The notes under the pieces were generated by a model. The model saw only the letters and a list, made by a program, of their open reading frames with translations, searched no databases and had not been told where the DNA came from. A program made the translations under genes and the position numbers. Below are positions 16,790-25,118 of a stretch of 64,000 nt of DNA, piece after piece; the stretch's first letter is position 1, and every line of letters starts with the position of its first letter. The DNA is from Desulfofustis limnaeus (lineage in GTDB: Bacteria > Desulfobacterota > Desulfobulbia > Desulfobulbales > Desulfocapsaceae): assembly GCF_023169885.1 (NCBI RefSeq), contig NZ_AP025516.1, forward strand, positions 4,168,142 through 4,232,141, written 5' to 3'.

Positions 16790-18814
16790 TCAGCAGGCTT
16801 TGAAAAACATGGAAAAGGTGGTCCCCTTTCCCTCAGTGCTTTCAACGCTGATCGTAGCGTCGTTTTCCTTGAGGGTGCGATAGACGATTGACATGCCAAG
16901 TCCGGAACCGTTGCTCTTGGTGGTGAAAAAGGGTTCAAAGACCTTCTCTGCGGCCGCTCCCGACATCCCAGCACCATTATCCATGAATGTGACCAGGACG
17001 AACCGGGAATGCTTGGCAAGCAGATGATTTTTCTTGCGGTACCTGGACAGTTTCTGGCCACTGAGGGCGCTGGCGGCGATTTCGATGGTCCCCTCTTGTT
17101 TGATGGCGTCAACGGAATTGAGGAAGAGATTGAGAAAGACTTGCTGAATTTGATTGGGGTCGGCAATAATCAGCGGTAGTTCCGGTTCGAAATTCTCAAC
17201 GAGCGTGATTCTCTGTTTTATCAGTTTGTTGATAATCAGCGGTTTGATCTCGGAAAGGACGGTGGTCAGCGAGGTGGGCTGTTTTTTGGGAATGACGGGC
17301 CGAGCATAGGAGAAAAAATCGGTGAGCAGTTCATTGAGGCGGTCCACTTGCCTGATGATCCGTTGGGCGCATTCTGTCCGTTCCTCCAGCGTGCAGGAAT
17401 TTTCTTCAATGGACTGGGCCATAATTTTTATGCCTGCCAAGGGGTTGCGAACTTCGTGAGCGACTGCTGAAGCGATTTCCGCCACGGTTGACAGGCGATT
17501 CATTTTCTCCATCTCTTTCCGGACAGATCGCCACTCCGAGATGTCGGTCAGCGAAATGATGGTACCGGCGGTCTGGCCGGTATTGTCTCGCCTGGTTACC
17601 GCCGAGTAGCGGACAATGATTTCGTCGCCGCTGTCAGCGGTGAGCACCAATTCCTTTTCTTCTCCCGGTCGTGCTTTTTCCTGAGCGGAAAAGACACGAC
17701 GCGCATTGTCTTCGCCGATGATGGCGCCAAGCTTCTTGCCTTCGAGAATGGTGGTGAAAGCGTGCAGGATCTCCTGAGCGACGGTGTTTGCTTTTTGAAT
17801 GATCCCGTCCGGATCGGTAATGACCAGCCCGTGTTCGAGGCCTTGAATGATAGAATCGGAGAAAAGTTTTTCTTCTCGCAGGGCTATGATCGAGGCCCTG
17901 AGATCGTTGACCAGATTGATCAGTTGCAGGTCCATCTTTTGATTGTCAATGATCTTGCCAATGACATCGGCTGCTGAGACAAGCAAGCCCTCCTGCCGTT
18001 CGGATCTCTTGTGGGAGGCCGGTACGTAGAAACAGATGACACCGTTAACGATGCCGTGAGTAGCAAAAGGAATGCAATAATGTCCGTGCGGTGACGTTAC
18101 TGAACACTCGTGACCGTCGACCGCAGGGAAGAACTGAGGTCGATTGGTGCGAGCGGCAGTGCCGCAGCGGCAACGACCAAAATCCACCTGCTTACAGCGG
18201 GCCAACTGCTCTGCTTTGAGGCCGATGCAACTATGCAAATTGAGTGATTGTGCATTGGGGCCGACGAGAAACAATGCGGCCATCGGCAGCAAATCGAGCT
18301 GGTCCAGGTTGACCAGATAGGTCAGGATGTCTCGAAGACGATCCTTAAGAAGCAATGGTTCAAGCGACTTTTGGAGAACCGTGTTAATGATTTCGAAATG
18401 AAGGGCTTGTTCGACGAGTGCCCTTCGCTGTTTTTTTATGTATTCGAGATTGCGGATGAAGATGGTGAAGAATTCGTTACCCGGTAAAGGAGAGATAATC
18501 AATTCGACCGGGAATTGGCGACGGTTTGCCGAAACCGCACGCTCCTGCAGTTTAATGGTAACCGAGACTTCCTTCCGATGCTGACGGAACAAATTGTTGA
18601 TGCTTGAGGTGTTATTGCGGCGATACCGAGTTGGGTCGGAGAGGGTCAAGGCGAAGAAATCCTTGCCGACGGCTTGATCGTAGGTGTGGCCGAATAAGTA
18701 ACCGGCTTGTGCGTCCCAGGAGACAACCACGTCGTTGGTGTCGCAGCAGACAACGGCATATTCGGAAGTAGTCGAAGGAGAAAAGCCGGTTGCGGGATGC
18801 AGTTCTCTATTCAT
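16790..18814 (-). CDS. NtrB-like PAS/GAF sensor histidine kinase
   Basis: The 674-residue protein lacks obvious membrane helices and is predicted to be cytoplasmic. An N-terminal PAS domain (about 10-120), a GAF-like region with several cysteines and histidines (about 145-290) and a second PAS (about 315-430) precede the kinase core. The phospho-accepting histidine is H453 in AHEVRNPLAG. The ATPase has NLFLNSVDAIKQEG, DNGAGM and FFTTKSNGSGLGMSI. It pairs with the NtrC-like regulator encoded 3 bases downstream. The cysteines around residues 195-225 (CIGLKAEQLARCKQVDFGRC and RCGT) could bind metal or sense redox state. No clear Shine-Dalgarno sequence precedes the ATG. Confidence 0.88.
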   Translation of the reverse strand: MNRELHPATGFSPSTTSEYAVVCCDTNDVVVSWDAQAGYLFGHTYDQAVGKDFFALTLSDPTRYRRNNTSSINNLFRQHRKEVSVTIKLQERAVSANRRQFPVELIISPLPGNEFFTIFIRNLEYIKKQRRALVEQALHFEIINTVLQKSLEPLLLKDRLRDILTYLVNLDQLDLLPMAALFLVGPNAQSLNLHSCIGLKAEQLARCKQVDFGRCRCGTAARTNRPQFFPAVDGHECSVTSPHGHYCIPFATHGIVNGVICFYVPASHKRSERQEGLLVSAADVIGKIIDNQKMDLQLINLVNDLRASIIALREEKLFSDSIIQGLEHGLVITDPDGIIQKANTVAQEILHAFTTILEGKKLGAIIGEDNARRVFSAQEKARPGEEKELVLTADSGDEIIVRYSAVTRRDNTGQTAGTIISLTDISEWRSVRKEMEKMNRLSTVAEIASAVAHEVRNPLAGIKIMAQSIEENSCTLEERTECAQRIIRQVDRLNELLTDFFSYARPVIPKKQPTSLTTVLSEIKPLIINKLIKQRITLVENFEPELPLIIADPNQIQQVFLNLFLNSVDAIKQEGTIEIAASALSGQKLSRYRKKNHLLAKHSRFVLVTFMDNGAGMSGAAAEKVFEPFFTTKSNGSGLGMSIVYRTLKENDATISVESTEGKGTTFSMFFKAC

Positions 18815-19219
18815 ACCAAGTCAAACGGGGAAGAAGAGATGGAACAATTGTTCACAAGATCCATTGCATCAGGTGCCAGTTCTCCCTTCGGTTCACAAGT
18901 GCGTCGCAGAAGATGTACCAGAATATCATAGGCCTGACAAGATTATCGACCACGGCTGATATTTTTCCCCCGCTTTGCGATGACCTTCTTCCATCACCTC
19001 CGTCGGGTAGCCGGTGATTCGCGGGCTGGTGCCCGTTACCTGCTTCCGCCTTATTTGTCCGTTCCCGTTGTACGTCTTTGAACCAGAACGGGTCCTATGG
19101 TGGTTATGGTCGCTTTTGGTTATTGTTCGTAACGATAAAGGGATTAGTTGACAATAGATGATGGTCAGGGAACAAGATTCAACAGGTATCGTAAATCGTA
19201 CTACAAGTAGGTAGGAGCT
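18815..19219. other. Divergent intergenic region with a small structured segment
   Basis: This 405-base stretch separates the histidine kinase (minus) from the HTH/PBP regulator (plus). No coding frame is convincing; a 22-codon frame on the minus strand with a ribosome-site-like GGAGGTG before it (near 19001-18925) is the only candidate. CGGGC-TGGT-GCCCG (19022-19035), enclosed by GGTA/TACC (19006-19009 and 19037-19040), forms a stable hairpin. A perfect TTGACA lies at 19148-19153, without a good -10 at the usual distance. Confidence 0.45.
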
Positions 19220-20152
19220 ATGGGAGTCACGAAATATTATTTGACCACCAAGGAGGTGGCGCAACTTCTCAAAGTCAACGAGAAGGCGGTTTACAGCCTG
19301 ATCAGCGAGAAAGGGTTGCCGGCGACCAAGATGACCGGCAAGTGGTTGTTTCCGCGACACCTGGTGGAGGAATGGCTTGATGTCTCGGTGGTTAATCAAC
19401 CGGTAGTCGATACTGCCGCTCCGGGGATGGCCGATTCCGGCCGCCTGCTCATTGCCGGCAGCGACGATCTGCTGTTTCAGCGCTTGTTGGGCTTATACCA
19501 TGCTCGCTACCCCGATTCCATAGCTTACTTTGCCAATCTCGGTAGTATGGGGGGGCTGCGGGCCCTGCGTCGAAAACAATGCCATATTGCCGTGTGCCAT
19601 CTGCTCCAGGATGACAATGAGGAGTACAATTTTCGTTTTGCCGAGCGAGAAATGGAGCGGCTACCGGTCTTCGTCAATTTCAGCAAACGCCAACAAGGGT
19701 TGCTTGTTGCCCCCGGGAATCCGAAACAAATCTCTTCGGTCAAAGACCTGGCCCAACCCGGAATCACCATCGTCAATCGCTCACTCAATACCGGCACCAG
19801 GCTCCTGCTCGATTACGAACTGACCCGCTGTGATATCAACCCCGATACCATAGACGGGTATCGCGTGGAAGTGGCTCGTCATCTTGATGCCGGTTTGGCG
19901 GTATTGAGTGGGAAAGCTGACGCGGCACCGGCCATTCGGCCAGTGGCGGAGCTGCTCGGGCTCGACTTTTTGCCGCTTCGCTGGGAACGGTTTGACCTGC
20001 TCATCGTCCGGGATCGGTTTTTTGATCCGGTTGTGCAACGATTTGTCAACTTATTGCACGAACCGGTCTTTAAGGAAGTGGCCAAGGAGTATGACGGTTA
20101 TGACCTGTCGCTCACCGGGAAAATGGTGTATCCGGACAACGCTCGTTTGTAG
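19220..20152 (+). CDS. Excisionase-type HTH regulator with PBP-like ligand domain
   Basis: The 310-residue protein starts with an excisionase/MerR-like winged helix (YYLTTKEVAQLLKVNEKAVY ... WLFPRHLVEEWL, residues 5-55). From about residue 75 a periplasmic-binding-protein-like domain without signal peptide follows (GRLLIAGSDDLLFQRLLGLY, then GLLVAPGNPKQISSVKDL and NRSLNTGTRLLLDYEL). Such HTH plus PBP_like proteins are often annotated as molybdate- or tungstate-responsive regulators, but no transport or cofactor genes are adjacent. GGAG lies just before the ATG. Confidence 0.8.
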   Translation: MGVTKYYLTTKEVAQLLKVNEKAVYSLISEKGLPATKMTGKWLFPRHLVEEWLDVSVVNQPVVDTAAPGMADSGRLLIAGSDDLLFQRLLGLYHARYPDSIAYFANLGSMGGLRALRRKQCHIAVCHLLQDDNEEYNFRFAEREMERLPVFVNFSKRQQGLLVAPGNPKQISSVKDLAQPGITIVNRSLNTGTRLLLDYELTRCDINPDTIDGYRVEVARHLDAGLAVLSGKADAAPAIRPVAELLGLDFLPLRWERFDLLIVRDRFFDPVVQRFVNLLHEPVFKEVAKEYDGYDLSLTGKMVYPDNARL

Positions 20153-20600
20153 CGCTCTGTTGTACGGTCTGCCGTTGGGCAAAGGCGCAAACGAGAGAGG
20201 AGCTTGGAGATTGGAAATTTCGTTGATGATCGAGGCGCGCAAGAGCGTTTTACCGCAGGCATAGACATGATAGTGCCAGGAACAAAGGTGATTGCGCAAC
20301 GAAAAGATTCGGCGAAACGGCAGCTTTTCAAGGTTCCCGAGAATCAGGAATGGACCAGGGGGAGGAAGCCCATCAGTGTGATTTGAAAGCAAGGTGCCGC
20401 TGTGGTTTCTCTCCTGGCCCGGGAGGAAAACACCTCGTGTCATGATCGCATCTCCGGCGGGCTGGTGATGAGGGGTCATTGTCCGGCTCGCCTTGTCGCT
20501 GTCTTACGATACGGGTCCCTGCGGCGCTTTCGCTGACGTGCCGATGATGCTTTCCTCTCCCCTGGTACCAGGACCTCTTGCAATGAGCGCTGTGCTTGAT
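20153..20600. other. Intergenic region with repeat copy A
   Basis: The 448 bases after the HTH/PBP gene hold no gene I can support. The main content is copy A of a 122-base repeat (20217-20338), listed separately. The open minus-strand frame here is the translation of that repeat. No terminator with a T-run was found. Confidence 0.5.
20217..20338. repeat. Dispersed repeat, copy A (122 bases)
   Basis: This segment aligns over its whole length, without any gap, to 22002-22123: 99 of 122 positions are identical by my count. Both copies begin ATTTCGTT and end TTTTCAAGGTTCCC or TTTTTCAAGGTTCCC, and share TTTTACCGCAGGCATAGA. They are direct repeats about 1.8 kb apart and flank the J-domain gene and the small coiled-coil gene. 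No transposase or terminal inverted repeat is seen. Confidence 0.85.
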
Positions 20601-20810
20601 TTACCGATCCTTGAAATTGCGGCGAAAAGGTGGGGGCTCTTTGCGGGCATCGATAAGTCGTCGCAGTTGGTCACGTTCTCTCTGAGCCTCCTGGAGTTCT
20701 CGGCGGAGGCGGTCCTCATCGCGTAGCTGACAGGAGGCTACTCTGTCTTCCAATTCGTGAACTTTTCTCTGGGCTCGATACAATTCGCTGGCAAGTGCTT
20801 TCAAAACCAT
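20601..20810 (-). CDS. Small coiled-coil protein
   Basis: A 69-residue, highly charged protein that is almost entirely a predicted coiled coil (ELYRAQRKVHELEDRVA and LRRELQEAQRERDQLRRL), ending in a basic tail (PPPFRRNFKDR). GGAG lies about 9 bases before the ATG. It is 90 bases downstream of the J-domain gene on the same strand. I recognise no family. It is more convincing as a gene than the overlapping frames because of its regular heptad composition. Confidence 0.6.
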   Translation of the reverse strand: MVLKALASELYRAQRKVHELEDRVASCQLRDEDRLRRELQEAQRERDQLRRLIDARKEPPPFRRNFKDR

Positions 20811-20900
20811 TGGCAGACTCCAGAATATGAAATGATGGTGGTGCCGTTAATACGATCCTTATCTGCTGTCGGCGGGGCCAGGCAGGGGGGATGAACACAA

Positions 20901-21923
20901 TCAGTCATGATCCTCTCTTTTTCCTACCAGTAAAGAAGCGTAGGCGGTATTCAATTCAATGAACTGCTCATGGTCGCCGCCGCTGTCCGGATGGAGTTTC
21001 TTGGCCCGTTGTCGATAGAGGCGTGCCAGTTGGTTTCGATTCAAGGCGCGGAGCTGGCGCCAATCCATCGCGAATATCTTTTCCACGGCACCGGTACTCA
21101 TCGGTGGTTTGCGCTCGGGCCAGCGGAACGTCCGGTGTCGCCCCATGAACTCGCGCAAGAAGTCATCGAAGAGCGAGCGTCGTCCGTAGCCGTGATCGAA
21201 AAACATGATCAGATAACGAATCAGGTGGTAACGGAGAGAATCGACCGCCGCTTCGTCTCCCCAGAATTCACGGTCTCCATTGAGCCGGCATAGGTCGTCG
21301 ACAAAGTGATCGGCGATATCGACCTGGTTGAGGGCCTCCGGTATGGTGGCGGAATACGATTGGTGAAAGTGACGTTGCAGATCGAAAATAGCAAAGACAT
21401 ACGTTCGCAGCTCGGTGGCGTGTAATGCTCTTTCCAGATCACGGATGTAATACTCCCGTTCGTCGCGGCTCTTGTACAGGAGCGGACGATACAGCTTTGC
21501 GTTGACTCTGGCTATCTTGCTCTGATCGACGGCTCCATAGCGCAAATAATAGAGGCGTCGGCGATCGAAGACATGGATGTCGCGGTTTATCGCCTGTCGT
21601 TCGTCGTCCGTCAACGGGCGCAAGGTGATGGGGCGACGGTGCCGAAACACCTCAAGCCGACGACGTTCCTCGGGCGGCAGAAAATCCCAGAGCAGATTCT
21701 CCAAAAGGGTGGTCGGTTCCTCATCGGTAAACGCTTCGACCCGAGCGATTACCTGATCATGGAAATAGCAGATATCGTCGGTCAGTCGGCAAATGTAGTG
21801 GCTGGGGTCGGAACCCAGAGCAAAGACAAGCCGGCTTTGAAAAGAGTGGTGGTCGCTATCGAAGTAGGATTGGCGGAGTTCGTAAGAGCGTTTCCCCGCT
21901 TTATCAAGGTAGGCAAGATACAT
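20901..21923 (-). CDS. Protein with C-terminal J domain
   Basis: The 340-residue protein ends with a J domain (about 285-340): QLARLYRQRAKKLHPDSGGD, containing the HPD motif that stimulates the DnaK ATPase, followed by FIELNTAYASLL. The first 280 residues are rich in aromatic and arginine residues (DRRRLYYLRYGAVDQSKIARV) and match no family I know. There are no zinc fingers or G/F region, so it is a type III J protein that probably recruits DnaK to a specific partner. The gene and its small neighbour lie between the two copies of the 122-base repeat. Confidence 0.75.
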   Translation of the reverse strand: MYLAYLDKAGKRSYELRQSYFDSDHHSFQSRLVFALGSDPSHYICRLTDDICYFHDQVIARVEAFTDEEPTTLLENLLWDFLPPEERRRLEVFRHRRPITLRPLTDDERQAINRDIHVFDRRRLYYLRYGAVDQSKIARVNAKLYRPLLYKSRDEREYYIRDLERALHATELRTYVFAIFDLQRHFHQSYSATIPEALNQVDIADHFVDDLCRLNGDREFWGDEAAVDSLRYHLIRYLIMFFDHGYGRRSLFDDFLREFMGRHRTFRWPERKPPMSTGAVEKIFAMDWRQLRALNRNQLARLYRQRAKKLHPDSGGDHEQFIELNTAYASLLVGKREDHD

Positions 21924-22001
21924 GGCTGCGCTGCTTCCTGGTTGACGGTGACAAGAGTCGGATGGCCAGGTAATATTATGGGGGATTTTGAAAAATGAGG
22001 C

Positions 22002-22123
22002 ATTTCGTTCACAATCGAGGTCCGCAAGAACATTTTACCGCAGGCATAGAGACGATCGTGCCAGGATAAAAGGTGATTACGTAACGATGAGATGGGGTGA
22101 AACGGTGATTTTTCAAGGTTCCC
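22002..22123. repeat. Dispersed repeat, copy B (122 bases)
   Basis: The partner of copy A at 20217-20338, same orientation and length, about 81 percent identical without gaps. A minus-strand frame stays open through both copies and the peptides agree at roughly 60-65 percent of positions (for example RNHLLSWHDRLYACGK against RNHLCSWHYHVYACGK), about what DNA identity without gaps would give. Confidence 0.85.
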
Positions 22124-22290
22124 AATGATAATGGCCGGTAGCAGTACGGGTGGCGGAGACGACACCCGGCAGGGTATCGCCGCTAAACCGGCTGACGGCC
22201 TTCCTGGCTGGTGCGGTCCGCCGTGATCACCCCCGCAGACGATCGAAGGTTCGCTACCAGATGGTTCATCTTGGTAAAGGGCGGGCTTGC

Positions 22291-22322
22291 TTAAGCTACA
22301 CCGGTCTTAAGCTACACCGGTC
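22291..22322. repeat. Perfect tandem duplication of a 16-mer
   Basis: TTAAGCTACACCGGTC occurs twice back to back (22291-22306 and 22307-22322), about 65 bases before the DUF6165 start codon. It may be a recent slippage product or a pair of regulator sites spaced 16 bases apart. Confidence 0.9.
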
Positions 22323-22387
22323 CCTGGATGAGATGATAATTCTTTTTTTTGTGTTTCGCCCGAAAAGATGGGCAAGGAGTATGCCCC

Positions 22388-22774
22388 ATGGCTGTGAAAA
22401 TCCCGGTTTCCTGGGGAGAACTGCTGGATAAGTTGACCATATTGCAGATCAAGATGGAGCGGATTGAAGACCCTGAAAAGCGGCGTAATGTGCGAAAGGA
22501 ACTGGCCGCTCTCGATGCTGTTCGGCGGGACCGTGGTGTGCCGGCTCCGGAACTTGAGGAGTTGGTAGGGCAGTTGCGGCAGGTCAACGAACAGCTTTGG
22601 GATATCGAAGATGCGATTCGGCTGTGCGAACGACAGCAGGAGTTCGGCGCGCGATTTGTTCAACTGGCTCGATCGGTTTATCAGAGCAACGATCGTCGAG
22701 CTGCCTTGAAGTACCAGATCAATCGTTTGCTGGATTCGGAAATTGTCGAAGAAAAATCATACGAATCCTATTGA
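22388..22774 (+). CDS. DUF6165 family protein
   Basis: The 128-residue helical protein starts MAVKIPVSWGELLDKLTIL and continues with KMERIEDPEKRRNVRKEL, a pattern I associate with DUF6165 proteins. These small proteins are often found beside glycosyltransferase genes; their function is not known to me. AAGGAGT lies 8 bases before the ATG at 22388. The stop overlaps the start of the heptosyltransferase gene (TGATG at 22772-22776), which implies co-translation with it. Confidence 0.75.
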   Translation: MAVKIPVSWGELLDKLTILQIKMERIEDPEKRRNVRKELAALDAVRRDRGVPAPELEELVGQLRQVNEQLWDIEDAIRLCERQQEFGARFVQLARSVYQSNDRRAALKYQINRLLDSEIVEEKSYESY

Positions 22775-23703
22775 TGGACGCTGTCTTCGTCATCAAGCTC
22801 AGTGCTCTGGGCGATCTTGTCCAAGCTGACGGTGCCCTCAGGGATATCCGGGAGCATCATCGCCATGCAATCATCACGGTGATGACCACCCCGCCCTATC
22901 TGAGGTACATGCAACGCTGTCCATGGGTGGACCTGGTTTTTGTCGATCCTCGCGCTTCCCGTTTCAACCTGGTGGCCCTTTCTGTGCTGCGCCGGCGGCT
23001 GCATAAACAGCACATCGATTTGGTCTATGACCTGCAGCAGGTGGGCCGCACCCGGTTCTATAAGCGTTGGTTGTTCCCGAATGGATCGTGGGTGGGTGAC
23101 GTTCCGGGTTGCTCGTGCTATCTGAAGAGACCGAAAGGAGCTGCCGCCGCCGATCATTTTGCCCACCATCTTCGGCAGGCAGGGGTTTCCGTATGCCATA
23201 CGCTTGTGGGTAACGTCGGCTGGATGGCTGACGATGTCACCAGTCTTATGCGTCAGGCGGAGCTTCAGCCAGGCTTTGTACTGCTCATTCCTGGTGCTTC
23301 CGCCGAGCATCAAGAGAAGCGGTGGCCGCATTTTGCCGAGTTGGCCCGCCATCTGCTCGACCGCGGGTACCGGGTGGTCACGGTGCCGGGGCCTGCCGAT
23401 CTTGCCGTTTGTCGGGCGATACCCGGCGATATGCTGGTGCCTGACGATGGCTATTACGACCTGTTCGTTCTTGCCGGTCTGGCTGCCCAGGCGCGGTTCG
23501 TGGTCGGCAACGATACCGGGCCGACGCATATAGCCGCCCACCTGCGGAAGCCGGGCTTGGCGTTGTTTGGAGGCCATGTTTCTGCCCTGAGCACCGGGCT
23601 TCAGCATACATGTTTTTCCTGGCTGGAGGCGGATGATTTGCATAAATTGCCGTTTGCGAAGGTCTGGCAGCAAGTGGAACAGCTAATGGGTAAAGACTTT
23701 TGA
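22774..23703 (+). CDS. GT9-family (heptosyltransferase-like) glycosyltransferase
   Basis: The 309-residue enzyme has the GT9/GT-B pattern: N-terminal VFVIKLSALGDLVQADGALR, the middle LIPGASAEHQEKRWPHFAEL and the C-terminal FVVGNDTGPTHIAAHLRKPG nucleotide-sugar site. GT9 enzymes add heptose or related sugars to the lipopolysaccharide core at the inner membrane. The start at 22774 overlaps the DUF6165 stop, and its own stop overlaps a possible TTG start of the bactofilin gene. The exact sugar cannot be read from sequence. Confidence 0.85.
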   Translation: MDAVFVIKLSALGDLVQADGALRDIREHHRHAIITVMTTPPYLRYMQRCPWVDLVFVDPRASRFNLVALSVLRRRLHKQHIDLVYDLQQVGRTRFYKRWLFPNGSWVGDVPGCSCYLKRPKGAAAADHFAHHLRQAGVSVCHTLVGNVGWMADDVTSLMRQAELQPGFVLLIPGASAEHQEKRWPHFAELARHLLDRGYRVVTVPGPADLAVCRAIPGDMLVPDDGYYDLFVLAGLAAQARFVVGNDTGPTHIAAHLRKPGLALFGGHVSALSTGLQHTCFSWLEADDLHKLPFAKVWQQVEQLMGKDF

Positions 23704-23756
23704 TCGAGGATCGGTCGCTCGAATGCGGTCGATGGAATGCAAACCGGGAGCGTGCC

Positions 23757-24665
23757 GTGGAACAAGACCGAACAGCAGCCGATTCCATTATCCCGGCGAC
23801 GATGACCGTCGTCGGCGACATTACGTGCCGCGGTCTCGTCAGGATCGACGGGGTGGTACAGGGGCGAATCCACGGACAGCGCCTGGTCATCGGCTCCACC
23901 GGCCGGGTTTTCGGTGAGGCAGAGCTGCAGCAACTCAATTGTTTCGGTACCTTTGAGGGGCGTATCCAGGTCGAGCGCCTGCATCTACAAGCGTCGGCCC
24001 GCCTGCAAGGAACGATCGTCGTGGAGGAGTTGGCGGTAGCAGCCGGGGCCAGGATCGATAGCGCCGTGCATGGTAGGGAGGCATGGTTGCTCGGGAGGGC
24101 TGCCGTTGACCAGGTAACTCAGGGCGACGCTATGGTGCCCGCAACGGGCGAAGGTGAGCGGGTGAGTGCGACCCCCGGCCCCACCAATGAGTTGAAGGGC
24201 CTGTTGGCCGCCTTGCAAAGAGGCAGCCGCCTCCTCGTCGTCATCGATGACGACGAGGAGCGTAGAGCGTGCTTCTTGGGTCTGGCCAAGGAGCGGTTTT
24301 CCTCCCACTATCGAGTCGTAACGCTGCTCGATCCGCGTGGAACTGTTCAGGATCTATTCAGCCGAATCGCCGCTCACCAGGGGGTGGCGGTGGCCGATGA
24401 TGTTGATGCCGTCATGCTGGGAAAGGCGGTATGCCGTGAGCTCAGCGGAACTGGACGGGGGCTGGTGCTGATCGACAATGCGGAGTCCATGTTTCCTGCG
24501 ACCCTGGAGGGGCTGCTGCGGGTGTTGGCCGAGATCCCGTTGGCTACTGCCCCGCAGGTAATCCTGCTGGGCGGACAAGAATTGCACAAGATACAGGACC
24601 TGCAATCCTTAGCTGAGACGCTCGGGGTGCCGGATTGTCTTTTCGACCTATCTTCTACCAGGTAA
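23757..24665 (+). CDS. Bactofilin fused to an unassigned C-terminal domain
   Basis: Residues about 10-115 are a bactofilin beta-helix: ATMTVVGDITCRGLVRIDG and repeated G-x-x-x-G turns. Bactofilins polymerise into cytoskeletal filaments linked to the envelope. The second half, about 145-302, is a mixed alpha/beta domain with LLVVIDDDEERRACFLGLAKE, GRGLVLIDNAESMF and APQVILLGGQELHKI, which recalls an ExeA/GspA-like AAA fold but has no intact Walker A motif. I chose the GTG at 23757, with GGGAG 8 bases upstream; the frame is open back to a TTG at 23700 that overlaps the previous stop. A fused bactofilin is unusual; most are 100-200 residues. Confidence 0.7.
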   Translation: MEQDRTAADSIIPATMTVVGDITCRGLVRIDGVVQGRIHGQRLVIGSTGRVFGEAELQQLNCFGTFEGRIQVERLHLQASARLQGTIVVEELAVAAGARIDSAVHGREAWLLGRAAVDQVTQGDAMVPATGEGERVSATPGPTNELKGLLAALQRGSRLLVVIDDDEERRACFLGLAKERFSSHYRVVTLLDPRGTVQDLFSRIAAHQGVAVADDVDAVMLGKAVCRELSGTGRGLVLIDNAESMFPATLEGLLRVLAEIPLATAPQVILLGGQELHKIQDLQSLAETLGVPDCLFDLSSTR

Positions 24666-24674
24666 AGGCCGGCA

Positions 24675-25118
24675 TCAGGAAATCGGTGCCACCCTGCCGA
24701 CGGTCGTCTGGTGGAGGATGTCGGCGACGATTTCCCGGACCTGTGGGTGAGGGTCGTCCGCCATCGGCCGGATATGGTCCAGGGCTTCCGGGGTGCCGAT
24801 GATAGCCAAGACACTGATGGCGTCGCCGCGGAGATGCGGCTGCGGCGAAGTCAGGAGCGGCAGCAGGGAAGGGATGGCCCGGTTCAGCTGTCCCGGCATC
24901 CTCGTACGTAATTCTTCGAACAGCACCGATACCCCGAGGCGGACGTTAAATCTTTCGTCATCAAGGATTTGCCCGGTCCATTCGAGCGGCCAGGCACCGC
25001 GATGAACCATGATGGCAATGGTGTCCGCATGGCCCAATTCAAGAAAATCTTTTACCACCTGCAGTAGTTCGGGGTCGTTCAATTCACCGTCCATGCCAGG
25101 CTCGTAATGAGAGGTCAA
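24675..25118 (-). CDS. HEAT-repeat protein
   Basis: The 147-residue protein consists of about three HEAT-type helix pairs: FNVRLGVSVLFEELRTRMPG, PHLRGDAISVLAIIGTPEAL and PQVREIVADIL. HEAT repeats mediate protein binding. The frame starts with TTG at 25118, which overlaps the stop of the PfkB gene (TTGA); an ATG at 25094 is an alternative. Its stop is 9 bases from the bactofilin stop on the other strand. Function is unknown. Confidence 0.7.
   Translation of the reverse strand: MTSHYEPGMDGELNDPELLQVVKDFLELGHADTIAIMVHRGAWPLEWTGQILDDERFNVRLGVSVLFEELRTRMPGQLNRAIPSLLPLLTSPQPHLRGDAISVLAIIGTPEALDHIRPMADDPHPQVREIVADILHQTTVGRVAPIS

Larger units (their letters stand above)
21924..22387. other. Intergenic region with repeat copy B and a tandem 16-mer
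   Basis: This stretch between the J-domain gene (minus) and the DUF6165 gene (plus) holds copy B of the 122-base repeat (22002-22123) and a perfect tandem duplication (22291-22322). I see no gene. The promoter for the DUF6165-heptosyltransferase-bactofilin operon should be in its right part. Confidence 0.5.

Noticed and set aside
19148..19153. Promoter TTGACA before the HTH/PBP regulator
   Set aside because: The -35 is perfect, but no reasonable -10 lies 16-18 bases downstream, so I did not list it as a promoter.
20051..20479. Minus-strand frame of 142 codons across repeat copy A
   Set aside because: It overlaps the 3' end of the HTH/PBP gene and its only similarity is to the frame in repeat copy B. 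The peptides agree no better than gap-free DNA identity would predict.
20217..22123. Insertion sequence bounded by the two repeats
   Set aside because: The repeats are direct, not inverted; they are 81 percent identical and enclose no transposase or integrase.
21782..22165. Minus-strand frame of 127 codons across repeat copy B
   Set aside because: It overlaps the start of the J-domain gene in another frame and is a translation of the repeat without an SD sequence.
22150..22431. Plus-strand frame of 93 codons before the DUF6165 gene
   Set aside because: It overlaps the real start with its AAGGAGT ribosome site and has a random, arginine-rich composition.
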